Shown: positions 7,672 through 15,383, counted from the first letter of the stretch. The stretch: 21,667 nucleotides of DNA from an uncultured Collinsella sp. (GCA_902496115.1 CABUZK010000030.1:1-21667), one strand, 5' to 3'. Notes: generated by a model not told the origin, from the letters alone. Numbers and translations are program-made.

Positions 7672-7710
7672 GGCCATTTGGCCTCGTGGCGTCAAGTGAA
7701 TGTTGACGCC
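7670..7710. other. Two small hairpins between LysR and MFS genes
   Basis: GAGGCC/GGCCTC (7670-7685) overlaps the LysR stop codon. GGCGTCAA (7688-7695) pairs with TTGACGCC (7703-7710) around a 7-nt loop. Neither is followed by a proper T-run. They could be a weak terminator, or an operator for the adjacent LysR protein. Confidence 0.35.
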
Positions 7711-7790
7711 TTGTAACACATGACTGACGGCTTTGCCCTCATGCTTTTCCAAGATTTCGGTTTGGGCTATTGGCTCTTGGAGGGCGGAGC

Positions 7791-8951
7791 ATGAAAAACC
7801 GTACGGTTTTGCTTTATATGACGTTCGTTTTTCTGTCGAACTTCAGCACCATTCTGTATTTTCTGACGGTTTACCTTGAATTCGTCGGATTCTCGATGGT
7901 GGCGATTTCTAGCATGATGATTGCATACCAAGTGAGTAAGTTCATTCTTGAGGTTCCTACTGGTTATATTGCTGACAGGTTTGGACGAAAGACAAGCGGT
8001 CTCGTTGGCGTCGTGGGAATGCTTGGATACTACGCCGCCCTACTTTTCGCCCGTTCTCCTCTGCTTTTAATCGGCGCGTTTGCTCTCAAAGGATTTGCAG
8101 TTGCATGTGTGAGCGGATCCATAGAAGCGATCTACATTGACAGCGTCTCTCAGGACCAGCTCGTAAGACTTAATGTCGTTGAGCGATTTGTTTTCTATGC
8201 CTCTTATGCCATCTCCGCTTGCGTGGGCGGTTTCATTTCGTCTGTCGGTGCATATCTCATTGGTCTTTCGGCAGATATCATCGCAATGGTGTTGACGTTG
8301 GTTGTCGTTGCCTGCATTCCTGAGATGCGAAGAGGGGACACTGCAGCGACACCTAAGCGTGGAATTAGCCCGAAGATGATCGGTGCCGCTATTGCGCATA
8401 ACGGCATTCTTCGTTCAGCGTTCATCATGGACTGCTCTCAGGCATTTGCTTTTGTCGCCCTGGAAGACTTTTTCTCACTGCTGCTTGCGGGTCGCGGAAT
8501 GAATGCCGTCGCTTCGGGTGTGACCATTGCGGTCCAGCTCCTTGCCTCGGCTTCCATGGGGCTTATTGTGCCGAGTGTGATTGCTCATGTCGACAAGGGC
8601 CGTTTTGCGCGTATTTGCGGCATCGTGCGCCTTTTCCTGACTGCTCTGTTTTTGATTCCCTTTACTCCGGTCTATTTGCTGCCCGTGTTCTATGTACTGC
8701 AGACGGTTGCTTACTCGTTATTTGCTCCAATTAAATACTCAATTTTTCAAAATGCTGTCGATTCTTCGATGCGCTGTTCACTGATTTCGGTCCAAAGCCA
8801 GATGGTGGCGGTGGGTGCCATCCTTTTCTATCTGTTCAATGCTGTGTTGAGCAGCATCGCGGGTATTCGAGTCATATTGCTTGTAGCGCTCGGGATATCT
8901 TCTTTGGTGTATATCCCCGCGCTATTTCGTCTTACAAGTCAAAGGCCGTGA
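7791..8951 (+). CDS. MFS transporter, probable efflux pump
   Basis: I start at ATG 7791 because GGAGGG lies 6 bases upstream; an in-frame TTG at 7770 lies upstream of that site. The 386-residue protein has about 12 hydrophobic segments. MFS motif A, GYIADRFGRKTSG, follows the second helix (about residues 59-71). A charged central loop (PEMRRGDTAATPKRG) separates the two six-helix halves. Substrate cannot be read from sequence; length and motif suit small-molecule export. It stands alone downstream of a LysR gene and ends before a strong terminator. Codon use is more A+T rich than the surrounding chromosome. Confidence 0.9.
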   Translation: MKNRTVLLYMTFVFLSNFSTILYFLTVYLEFVGFSMVAISSMMIAYQVSKFILEVPTGYIADRFGRKTSGLVGVVGMLGYYAALLFARSPLLLIGAFALKGFAVACVSGSIEAIYIDSVSQDQLVRLNVVERFVFYASYAISACVGGFISSVGAYLIGLSADIIAMVLTLVVVACIPEMRRGDTAATPKRGISPKMIGAAIAHNGILRSAFIMDCSQAFAFVALEDFFSLLLAGRGMNAVASGVTIAVQLLASASMGLIVPSVIAHVDKGRFARICGIVRLFLTALFLIPFTPVYLLPVFYVLQTVAYSLFAPIKYSIFQNAVDSSMRCSLISVQSQMVAVGAILFYLFNAVLSSIAGIRVILLVALGISSLVYIPALFRLTSQRP

Positions 8952-8984
8952 GTATTTGGGCACCGATAACTTATATATCAACGC

Positions 8985-9020
8985 AATAAACCCGAGCGCG
9001 AGGGCGTTTGGGTTTATTAT
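8985..9020 (+). terminator. Strong terminator after the MFS gene
   Basis: AATAAACCC (8985-8993) pairs with GGGTTTATT (9010-9018). The stem continues inward through AGCGC/GCGTT with G-T pairs, about 15 bp in all around a 4-nt loop. The A/T ends on both sides make it potentially bidirectional. It insulates ackA1 from the transporter. Confidence 0.8.
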
Positions 9021-9071
9021 TGAAGCGTATGTAACCTGGCGGCGCCACACCGCCTGTTAGTAGGGAGACAC

Positions 9072-10250
9072 ATGAACGTTCTGGTCGTCAACGCAGGATC
9101 TTCGACCCTTAAGTATCAGGTCATCGATACCAAGTCCCACAAGGTGTCCGCAAAGGGCTCCTGCGAGCGCGTCTGCTTTACCGGCGGTACCTTCACCCAT
9201 GCTGCCAACGGTTCCAAGAAGGTGACCGAGAACATCGAGTTCCCCGACCACAAGGTCGCCATCGAGGTCGTCCTGAAGGACCTCGAGGCCAACGGCGTCA
9301 AGATCGAGGGCATCGGCCACCGTATCGTTCAGGGTGGTTGGTACTTTGGCGACTCCTCCCTCGTCGACGAGGACGTCCTCGCCAAGATCCGCGAGGTCGC
9401 TCCGCTCGCCCCGCTGCACAATAACCCCGAGGCCAACGTTATCGAGTACTGCCTGGAGCAGTATCCCGACCTGCCCAACGTCACGGTCTACGACACCGCT
9501 TTCCACTTCAACATGCCCGAGGTCGCCAAGACTTACGCCCTGCCCAAGGACGTCTGCGACAAGCTGCACATCCGTAAGTACGGCGCCCACGGCACCAGCT
9601 ACCGTTACATTTCCAAGAAGGTCGCCGAGATGACCAACGGCGAGGCCCGCAAGGTCGTCGTGTGCCACATCGGCTCCGGCGCTTCCCTGTGCGCTATCGA
9701 GGACGGCAAGTGCATGGACACCACCATGGGCCTCACCCCGCTCGACGGCGTCATGATGGGCACCCGCTGCGGCTCCATCGACCCGGCTACCGTGTGTTAC
9801 CTGCAGCGCGAGGGCGGCTACACCTTCGACGAGGTCGACGAGATGATGAACAAGAAGTCCGGCCTTTTGGCTGTGACCGGTGGCAAGACCAACGACTGCC
9901 GCAACGTCGAGGAGCTCGCCGCTGCCGGTGACCCCGAGGCTCAGCTCGCCTTCGATATGTTCGTCTACAAGATTGCCGCCAAGGCCGCCGAGATGGCCAC
10001 TTCCATGTGCGGCATGGACACCCTGGTCTTTACCGCCGGCATCGGCGAGCACGCTCCGGCTGTCCGCGCTGGCGTGGCCGACCGTCTGGCCTTTATGGGC
10101 GTCAAGATGGACCATGCCCGCAACGCCCTGCGCGGCGACGGCGCTTGGTGCCTGTCCGCCAAGGATTCCAAGGTCAAGATCTTCGTCATCCCCACGGATG
10201 AGGAGTTCATGATCGCCTCCGACGTCGAGCGCATCGTCAGCGGCAAGTAA
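9072..10250 (+). CDS. ackA: Acetate kinase, divergent upstream paralogue
   Basis: This 392-residue ASKHA-fold kinase would convert acetyl phosphate plus ADP to acetate plus ATP. Conserved elements include MNVLVVNAGSSTLKYQ (Asn7, Ser10, Lys14), GHRIVQGG (Arg84), Asp141 in YDTAFH, His173 in GAHGTS, TPLDG, Arg232 in MGTRCGSIDPA, and PTDEE near 375-378. It departs from usual family motifs: Thr12 for Ser, Ala172 where the acetate-pocket Phe usually sits, Tyr177 for His, HIGSG (199-203) for HLGNG, GIGEH (323-327) for GIGEN, and GKTNDCRN for the usual SNDxRD. The nucleotide loops are therefore altered. Full length, no frameshift and GC-rich codons argue for a functional gene. Its terminator at 10265 separates it from the second copy. 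Confidence 0.93.
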   Translation: MNVLVVNAGSSTLKYQVIDTKSHKVSAKGSCERVCFTGGTFTHAANGSKKVTENIEFPDHKVAIEVVLKDLEANGVKIEGIGHRIVQGGWYFGDSSLVDEDVLAKIREVAPLAPLHNNPEANVIEYCLEQYPDLPNVTVYDTAFHFNMPEVAKTYALPKDVCDKLHIRKYGAHGTSYRYISKKVAEMTNGEARKVVVCHIGSGASLCAIEDGKCMDTTMGLTPLDGVMMGTRCGSIDPATVCYLQREGGYTFDEVDEMMNKKSGLLAVTGGKTNDCRNVEELAAAGDPEAQLAFDMFVYKIAAKAAEMATSMCGMDTLVFTAGIGEHAPAVRAGVADRLAFMGVKMDHARNALRGDGAWCLSAKDSKVKIFVIPTDEEFMIASDVERIVSGK

Positions 10251-10264
10251 TTGATACAAGGGGA

Positions 10265-10302
10265 GGGGACTGGATGGCATTGTGCCGTTCAGCCCCCTTT
10301 TA
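10265..10302 (+). terminator. Terminator between the two ackA genes
   Basis: Arms 10265-10279 and 10283-10297 form a 15-position stem with one mismatch and two G-T pairs, closing on a 3-nt loop, followed by TTTTA. It starts 14 bases after the first ackA stop, so the two kinase genes probably have separate transcripts. Confidence 0.8.
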
Positions 10303-10362
10303 TGCTCTTTGGGCGAAGAGATTAATAGATATTTATTGAATTCTGATAACTTCTTATTAAGG

Positions 10363-10394
10363 GTACGGCCGCCTTATAGGTTTGCCGACCGTAC
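10363..10394. promoter_or_regulatory. Inverted repeat GTACGG...CCGTAC upstream of second ackA
   Basis: GTACGG (10363-10368) and CCGTAC (10389-10394) form a spaced inverted repeat 20 bases before the second ackA start, downstream of an A+T-rich stretch (10320-10360) that is a plausible promoter region. A TTATAG lies between the arms. Possible operator; evidence is weak. Confidence 0.3.
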
Positions 10395-10414
10395 TGTAAT
10401 CACGAAGGAGTCTC

Positions 10415-11593
10415 ATGAACGTACTTGTTGTCAACGCCGGCAGCTCGAGCCTTAAATATCAGCTTTTGGATACCGATACCCGCGAGGTTTTCGCCAAGGG
10501 CAACTGTGAGCGTATCGGATCGGACATGGGCATCTTTGGCCACTCCGAGAACGGTGGTGCCAAGCAGACCGAGGAGATTCCTTTTCCCGATCATCGCAGC
10601 GCCATTGCGCGCGTGCTCGAGGAGCTCGAGAAGACCGACTTTACGATCGATGGCATTGGGCATCGTATCGTTCAGGGCGGCTGGCACTTCGATGATTCCG
10701 CAGTCGTTGACGACGAGGTCATGGCTAAGATCCTTGAGGTGGCCCCGCTCGCTCCGCTGCACAATTACGGCGAGGCGGCGGCAATCGAATATTGCCGCGA
10801 GAAGTATCCGGAGCTGCCCAACGTGGCCGTCTTCGACACCTCGTTCCACATGACCATGCCCGAGGTCGCCTACACCTACGCCCTGCCCAAGGACGTGTGC
10901 GACAAGTACCATGTGCGCAAGTACGGCGCGCACGGTACGAGCCACCGTTACGAGTGGATGATGGCCAAGGAAATCCTGGGCTCGCGCTGCCATCGCCTGC
11001 TTTCGTGCCATCTGGGCAACGGTGCTTCGCTTGCCGCCATTGAGGACGGTGTGTGCCGCGATACCACGATGGGCCTCACGCCGCTTGACGGCCTGATGAT
11101 GGGCACCCGTTGCGGTTCCATCGACCCGGCCACCGTGTGCTACCTGCAGCGCGAGGGCGGCTACAGTTACCAGGAAGTCGACGACATGATGAACAAGCAG
11201 TCCGGTCTGCTTGCCATCTCGGGCATCTCCAACGATGCCCGCGACATCCGTACGCGCGCCTCCGAGGGTGACGAGCGCTGCCTGCTCGCCTTCGATATGT
11301 TCGCCTACAAGGCCATGCAGCAGGCCGGCTCCATGATCGCCTCCATGGCGGGCGTGGACACCATTACCTTTACCGCCGGCATCGGCGAGAACGACTGGTC
11401 GATCCGCAAGGCCTTCTGCGACTGCTTTGAGTGGCTGGGCGTGCGCATCGACAACAACAAGAACCGCGAGGCCGTGGGCAACGGCCCGCAGGTCATCAGC
11501 GCCGCCGGCTCTTCCGTCACGGTCATGGTCATCCCCACCGACGAGGAATACATGATCGCCCGCGACGTCGAGCGTCTGACCAAGAACAACTAA
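10415..11593 (+). CDS. ackA: Acetate kinase, canonical-loop paralogue
   Basis: This second 392-residue acetate kinase aligns without gaps to its upstream neighbour through the catalytic region. It keeps the family nucleotide loops HLGNG (199-203) and GIGEN (322-326), Ser12, SNDARD, and His177 in HGTSH. Arg84, Asp141, His173 and Arg232 are present. Like the first copy it has Ala172 in GAHGTS, where the acetate-pocket Phe is usual. GAAGGAG precedes ATG 10415. It lies in tandem with the first ackA and converges on pta, so it is the likelier partner for acetate and ATP formation. A strong terminator follows at 11616. Confidence 0.95.
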   Translation: MNVLVVNAGSSSLKYQLLDTDTREVFAKGNCERIGSDMGIFGHSENGGAKQTEEIPFPDHRSAIARVLEELEKTDFTIDGIGHRIVQGGWHFDDSAVVDDEVMAKILEVAPLAPLHNYGEAAAIEYCREKYPELPNVAVFDTSFHMTMPEVAYTYALPKDVCDKYHVRKYGAHGTSHRYEWMMAKEILGSRCHRLLSCHLGNGASLAAIEDGVCRDTTMGLTPLDGLMMGTRCGSIDPATVCYLQREGGYSYQEVDDMMNKQSGLLAISGISNDARDIRTRASEGDERCLLAFDMFAYKAMQQAGSMIASMAGVDTITFTAGIGENDWSIRKAFCDCFEWLGVRIDNNKNREAVGNGPQVISAAGSSVTVMVIPTDEEYMIARDVERLTKNN

Positions 11594-11615
11594 CGCGCGC
11601 ATTTGCAAGTAAACG

Positions 11616-11651
11616 AAAGGCCTCCAGAGCAACAGCTCCGGAGGCCTTTTT
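11616..11651 (+). terminator. Rho-independent terminator after second ackA
   Basis: AAAGGCCTCC (11616-11625) pairs with GGAGGCCTTT (11640-11649). An inner GAGC/GCTC stem continues past one mismatch, and the hairpin leads directly into TTTTT. It starts 22 bases after the stop codon. Confidence 0.9.
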
Positions 11652-11798
11652 ACTAGCAGGCGGAAATTCCAGTCCCAAAGTGATCGTCACCAGCAACGCC
11701 TGCGCTCCCAACAACGGCATCCAGTCATTCAGATTCTCAGCCTAGCTCGTAGCCAAGCCGCCGTCCACCCCGGATTCCCTGATTGCCACGTGACGGCA

Positions 11799-11929
11799 GA
11801 AGGCCGCACGGGCTAACCCCTGAAAACAATCCGCAGACCAGAAACGCCCCCGTTCGTAGCTCCGGAGGAGCAGAACGGGGGCGTTTCATTGGTCGAGGAC
11901 GTTTTCAGGGGTTAGCCCGTGCGGCCTTC
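11799..11929. repeat. Nested inverted-repeat element C, 29-bp perfect arms
   Basis: Outer arms 11799-11827 and 11901-11929 are perfect reverse complements. A second stem is nested inside: GACCA plus GAAACGCCCCCGTTC (11836-11855) pairs with GAACGGGGGCGTTTC plus TGGTC (11873-11894, 2-nt bulge). A third small hairpin, GCTCC/GGAGC, sits in its loop (11859-11871). The whole 131-nt region can fold as one long rod. It begins 15 bases beyond the pta stop codon. No T-run follows the outer arm in either direction. Confidence 0.9.
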
Positions 11930-11944
11930 GGGCGAGTGCGTCCG

Positions 11945-12925
11945 CTACTCAGCCATCTGAGCCTGGACGGCGGTGATGGCCACGACACCCACGATGTCGT
12001 CGGCAGAGCAGCCGCGCGACAGGTCGTTAACCGGCTTGGCGATGCCCTGCAGGATGGGGCCGTAGGCGTCAGCGCCAGCGAAGCGCTGGACCAGCTTGTA
12101 GCCGATGTTGCCAGCCTCGAGGTCGGGGAACACGAGCACGTTGGCCTTACCGGCGACGGAGGAGCCGGGAGCCTTGAGCTGGGCGACGGTGGGGACGATG
12201 GCGGCGTCGAGCTGCAGGTCGCCGTCGATGGCGAGCTCGGGAGCCTTCTCCTTGCAGAACTTCACGGCCTCCTGGACCTTCTTGGCAACCTCGCCACCGG
12301 CGGAGCCCATGGTGGAGTAGGAGAGCATGGCCACGTGCGGCTCCACATTGCCCATGAAGGTGGACCAAGAGTGAGCGGAGGCGATGGCGATCTCGGAGAG
12401 CTCATCGGAGGACGGGTTGATGTTGAGGCCACAGTCAGCGAAGATCAGCGTGCCGTCGGTGCCGAACTGCGGGGTATCGGTGCACATCACGAAGAAGGCA
12501 GAGACCAGCTTGGTGCCCGGGGCGGTCTTGAGGATCTGCAGCGCGGGGCGCAGCGTGTCGGCGGTGGAGTGGCAGGCGCCGGAGACCAGGCCGTCGGCGT
12601 CGCCCATCTTGACCATCATGGTGCCAAAGTAGGTGGCGTCCATCACCTGGGCGCGAGCCTGCTCGATGGTAACGCCCTTCTTGGCGCGGAGCTCGGCAAA
12701 CTTCTGCGCGTACTCCTCGTGCTTCTCGGCGTTGCGCGGGTCGATGACGGTAGCGCCGGGAACGTCGATCTCGTCGGGGTTGCCCAGGATGACGATCTTT
12801 GCCAGGCCCTCCTCGATGATCTTGGTGGCGGCGACGATGGTACGCGGGTCCTCGCCCTCGGGCAGGACGATGGTCTTAAGGTCGGCCTTGGCGGCAGACT
12901 TCATACGGTTTAGGAAATCGTTCAT
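11945..12925 (-). CDS. pta: Phosphate acetyltransferase
   Basis: This 326-residue short-form Pta interconverts acetyl-CoA plus phosphate with acetyl phosphate plus CoA, feeding acetate kinase. Family text is clear: IVLPEGEDPRTIVAATKIIE at the N-terminus, GDADGLVSGACHSTADTLRP at about 107-126, FADCGLNINPSSDELSEIA, and the C-terminal DLSRGCSADDIVGVVAITA. It lacks the long regulatory N-terminal domains of the E. coli enzyme. AAGGAG precedes ATG 12925. The gene converges on the ackA pair rather than forming a pta-ackA operon, so its expression is set separately, from the region shared with divergent glf. Confidence 0.97.
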   Translation of the reverse strand: MNDFLNRMKSAAKADLKTIVLPEGEDPRTIVAATKIIEEGLAKIVILGNPDEIDVPGATVIDPRNAEKHEEYAQKFAELRAKKGVTIEQARAQVMDATYFGTMMVKMGDADGLVSGACHSTADTLRPALQILKTAPGTKLVSAFFVMCTDTPQFGTDGTLIFADCGLNINPSSDELSEIAIASAHSWSTFMGNVEPHVAMLSYSTMGSAGGEVAKKVQEAVKFCKEKAPELAIDGDLQLDAAIVPTVAQLKAPGSSVAGKANVLVFPDLEAGNIGYKLVQRFAGADAYGPILQGIAKPVNDLSRGCSADDIVGVVAITAVQAQMAE

Positions 12926-12978
12926 GTTACTCCTTACAAGCGTTTCGCTAAGCTCCAGGCCCTCGGCTGCACACGAAT

Positions 12979-13001
12979 AAACCCGCTGCTAGCGGGTTTA
13001 C
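12979..13001 (-). promoter_or_regulatory. Hairpin in the pta leader
   Basis: TAAACCCGCT (12979-12988) pairs with AGCGGGTTTA (12992-13001), a perfect 10-bp stem with a 3-nt loop. It lies about 54 bases before the pta start. On the minus strand it is followed by TTC with no full T-run, so it could be an attenuator or a bidirectional transcript barrier. Confidence 0.45.
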
Positions 13002-13027
13002 CTTTCAATAATGTACGCCGCGGTGCT

Positions 13028-13078
13028 TGAGCTTTCCTTGTGTGGCAAGCTCATTATAGGACGCATTAGCGCTATAAT
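13028..13078. promoter_or_regulatory. Divergent pta/glf promoter region
   Basis: A minus-strand TATAAT (13053-13058) faces pta and a plus-strand TATAAT (13073-13078) faces glf, only 14 bases apart. Next to the minus-strand box an inverted repeat, TGAGCTT (13028-13034) with AAGCTCA (13047-13053), would overlap the pta transcription start. Neither box has a good TTGACA-like -35, so the promoter calls rest on the -10 hexamers alone. Confidence 0.42.
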
Positions 13079-13156
13079 CGCTCTGATAAATATGTCTCGA
13101 AGAATGTTCGAGAAAAGCCCAGCTAACGAGCCCGTGGCTTTTGACAAGGAGTATCG

Positions 13157-14359
13157 ATGCAGATTACCTCAGGCCTGCCTGAAGGCTTTAATGCCGGTGC
13201 GTACGACATGATTGTTGTCGGCGCCGGTTATGCCGGTGCCGTTTGCGCCCGCCGTCTTGCCGAAACTATCGGCTATCGTGTTGCCGTTTTGGAGCGCCGT
13301 AGCCACATTGCGGGCAATGCCTTCGACTGCACTGACGAGGCGGGAATCCTGGTCCACGAGTATGGTCCGCACATCTACCATACCTTTAACGAGCGCGTCC
13401 ACAATTTCCTGTCGCGCTTTACCAAGTGGACGGACTACCAGCACAAGGTGCTTGCCAACATCAACGGCACCCTCATGCCCGTGCCTTTTAACCACGCGAG
13501 CCTCAAGCTCGCCTTTGGCGACGAGCGCGGCGAGGAGCTGTATCAGAAGCTCGTGGAGACCTTTGGCAAGGACGTCAAGGTGCCCATCATGGAGCTGCGC
13601 AAGAAGAACGACCCGGATCTTGCCGAGGTCGCCGATTACGTCTACGAGAACGTCTTTTTGCATTACACCATGAAGCAGTGGGGCCAGACGCCCGACCAGA
13701 TCGATCCCTCGATCACCGGTCGCGTTCCCGTCTTTGTGGGCGACGATGACCGCTACTTCCCGCAGGCTCCCTTCCAGGGCATGCCGCAGGACGGCTATAC
13801 CGCGCTGTTCGAGCACATGCTCGACCACGATCTGATTGATGTGTTCTGCGACGTGGACGCCCGCGACCTCTTCGAGATCGACGAGACCACCGTCAAGATC
13901 GACGGTAAGGTCTATGGCGGCGAGATCGTCTACACCGGTCCGCTTGACGAGCTGTTCAACCTCGACCTGGGCGCTCTGCCGTACCGTACGCTCGACATGA
14001 AGTTCGAGACGCTCGATATGGACCAGTTCCAGCCCGTGGGCACCGTCAACTACACCACGAGCGAGGATTACACGCGCATCACCGAGTTCAAGAACATGAC
14101 TGGTCAGGTCCTGCCCGGCAAGACCACCATCATGAAGGAGTATTCCAAGGCCTATACGCCCGGCTCGGGCGAGACGCCCTATTACGCCATTCTGGAGCCC
14201 GAGAACCGCGAGCTCTATGAGCGCTATCTTGAGCGCGTCCAGAACCTGACGAACTTCCACCCGGTGGGTCGTCTGGCCGAGTATCGTTACTACGATATGG
14301 ATGCCGTGACCAACTCTGCCCTCGATCTTTCGGATGAGATTATCGCCTGCCATGCATAA
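13157..14359 (+). CDS. glf: UDP-galactopyranose mutase
   Basis: The 400-residue flavoenzyme converts UDP-galactopyranose to UDP-galactofuranose, the donor for galactofuranose in cell-surface glycans. The FAD-binding fold is visible as DMIVVGAGYAGAVCARRLAE (residues 17-36), then LERRSHIAGNAFD and VHEYGPHIYHT, all typical of Glf. Later family blocks include TGRVPVFVGDDDRYF and the C-terminal EYSKAYTPGSGETPYYAI. An AAGGAG site precedes ATG 13157. The stop codon overlaps the start of the glycosyltransferase gene by 8 bases, so the two are translationally coupled. Confidence 0.96.
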   Translation: MQITSGLPEGFNAGAYDMIVVGAGYAGAVCARRLAETIGYRVAVLERRSHIAGNAFDCTDEAGILVHEYGPHIYHTFNERVHNFLSRFTKWTDYQHKVLANINGTLMPVPFNHASLKLAFGDERGEELYQKLVETFGKDVKVPIMELRKKNDPDLAEVADYVYENVFLHYTMKQWGQTPDQIDPSITGRVPVFVGDDDRYFPQAPFQGMPQDGYTALFEHMLDHDLIDVFCDVDARDLFEIDETTVKIDGKVYGGEIVYTGPLDELFNLDLGALPYRTLDMKFETLDMDQFQPVGTVNYTTSEDYTRITEFKNMTGQVLPGKTTIMKEYSKAYTPGSGETPYYAILEPENRELYERYLERVQNLTNFHPVGRLAEYRYYDMDAVTNSALDLSDEIIACHA

Positions 14360-15383
14360 AGTCATATCATTCGGTATTCCCTCGTATAACGCCGCCAAGG
14401 ACATGGACCATTGCATCACCTCCATTCTGGAGGGGAGCAATTACGCCACCGATATCGAGATCATCATCGTCGATGACGGTTCCAAGGACGAGACGGCAGC
14501 CAAGGCCGACGAGTGGGAGACACGTTATCCCGGCATCATCCGCGCGGTGCATCAGGAGAACGGCGGCCACGGCATTGCCGTCCTCTCGGGCTTGCGCGAG
14601 GCGCAGGGTACCTACTACAAGGTCGTCGACTCGGACGACTGGCTCGATGGCGCAGCCCTGTCGACTATGCTTTCGATCCTGCGCGGTTTTGAGGAGCGCG
14701 ACCAGCGCGTCGACCTCTTTATCTCGAACTATGTGTACGAGAAGGTTTACGAGGGTACGCACACCGCTATTGGCTACAAGTTTGCCCTGCCGCGAAAAAA
14801 GATCTTTACCTGGGACCAGATTGGTCATTTCCGTCTGGACCAGAATCTGCTTATGCACAGCCTGTGCTATCGCACGGATGTGCTGCGCGCGTCCAATCTG
14901 CCTATGCCGCCGCACACGTTCTATGTAGACAACATCTACGCCTACGTGCCGCTGCCGCGTTGTAAGACCATGTACTACGCCGATATCGACCTCTATCGCT
15001 ACTTTATCGGCCGTGAGGGTCAAAGCGTCAACGAGGCCACGATGGTCAAGCGTCTGGACCAGCAGTTCCGCGTGACGCGCATCATGATGGAGTCGTTCCA
15101 TCTGTACGGCGATGTCGAGTCATCGCGTCTGCGCTCGTACATGATGGGCTATTTCACCATGATGATGGCAATCTGCTCGGTGCTTACTAAGCTTTCCGAC
15201 GAGGATTGTGCCGACGAGCGCCTGAAGACGTTGTGGAGTGATCTGAAAGCCTATGACGAGCGTATGTATCGTCGTGCACGCTACGGTGTGGTCGGCTTCT
15301 TCACCAACCTGCGCGGTCGTGCCGGAGACAAAACCACACTCGGCCTATACCGTCTTGCCTCAAAGATCTTCAAATTCAACTAG
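14352..15383 (+). CDS. Family 2 glycosyltransferase
   Basis: I prefer ATG 14352, giving 343 residues, because MHKVISFGIPSYNAAKDM is the standard GT-A start; an ATG 18 bases upstream is also in frame. The UDP-sugar site is IEIIIVDDGSKDETA (DDGS at 41-44). The metal-binding DSDDW is at 93-97, and the acceptor half includes FYVDNIYAYVPLP. The C-terminus is basic and ends ASKIFKFN. It overlaps glf by 8 bases, which suggests it transfers galactofuranose or a related sugar at the membrane, though the sequence does not identify donor or acceptor. The last codons are part of a large palindrome that continues downstream. Confidence 0.9.
   Translation: MHKVISFGIPSYNAAKDMDHCITSILEGSNYATDIEIIIVDDGSKDETAAKADEWETRYPGIIRAVHQENGGHGIAVLSGLREAQGTYYKVVDSDDWLDGAALSTMLSILRGFEERDQRVDLFISNYVYEKVYEGTHTAIGYKFALPRKKIFTWDQIGHFRLDQNLLMHSLCYRTDVLRASNLPMPPHTFYVDNIYAYVPLPRCKTMYYADIDLYRYFIGREGQSVNEATMVKRLDQQFRVTRIMMESFHLYGDVESSRLRSYMMGYFTMMMAICSVLTKLSDEDCADERLKTLWSDLKAYDERMYRRARYGVVGFFTNLRGRAGDKTTLGLYRLASKIFKFN

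Larger units (their letters stand above)
11594..11944. other. Convergent gap between second ackA and pta
   Basis: Within these 351 bases, 11616-11651 is the ackA terminator and 11799-11929 is inverted-repeat element C. I see no gene, promoter or repeat in the remaining stretch, about 11652-11798. Confidence 0.7.

Noticed and set aside
9057..11632. Long antisense frames opposite both ackA genes
   Set aside because: They are shadows caused by high-GC codon structure; the sense frames are unmistakable acetate kinases.
11783..12913. Plus-strand 376-codon frame opposite pta
   Set aside because: Antisense shadow of Pta; its beginning merely reads through element C.
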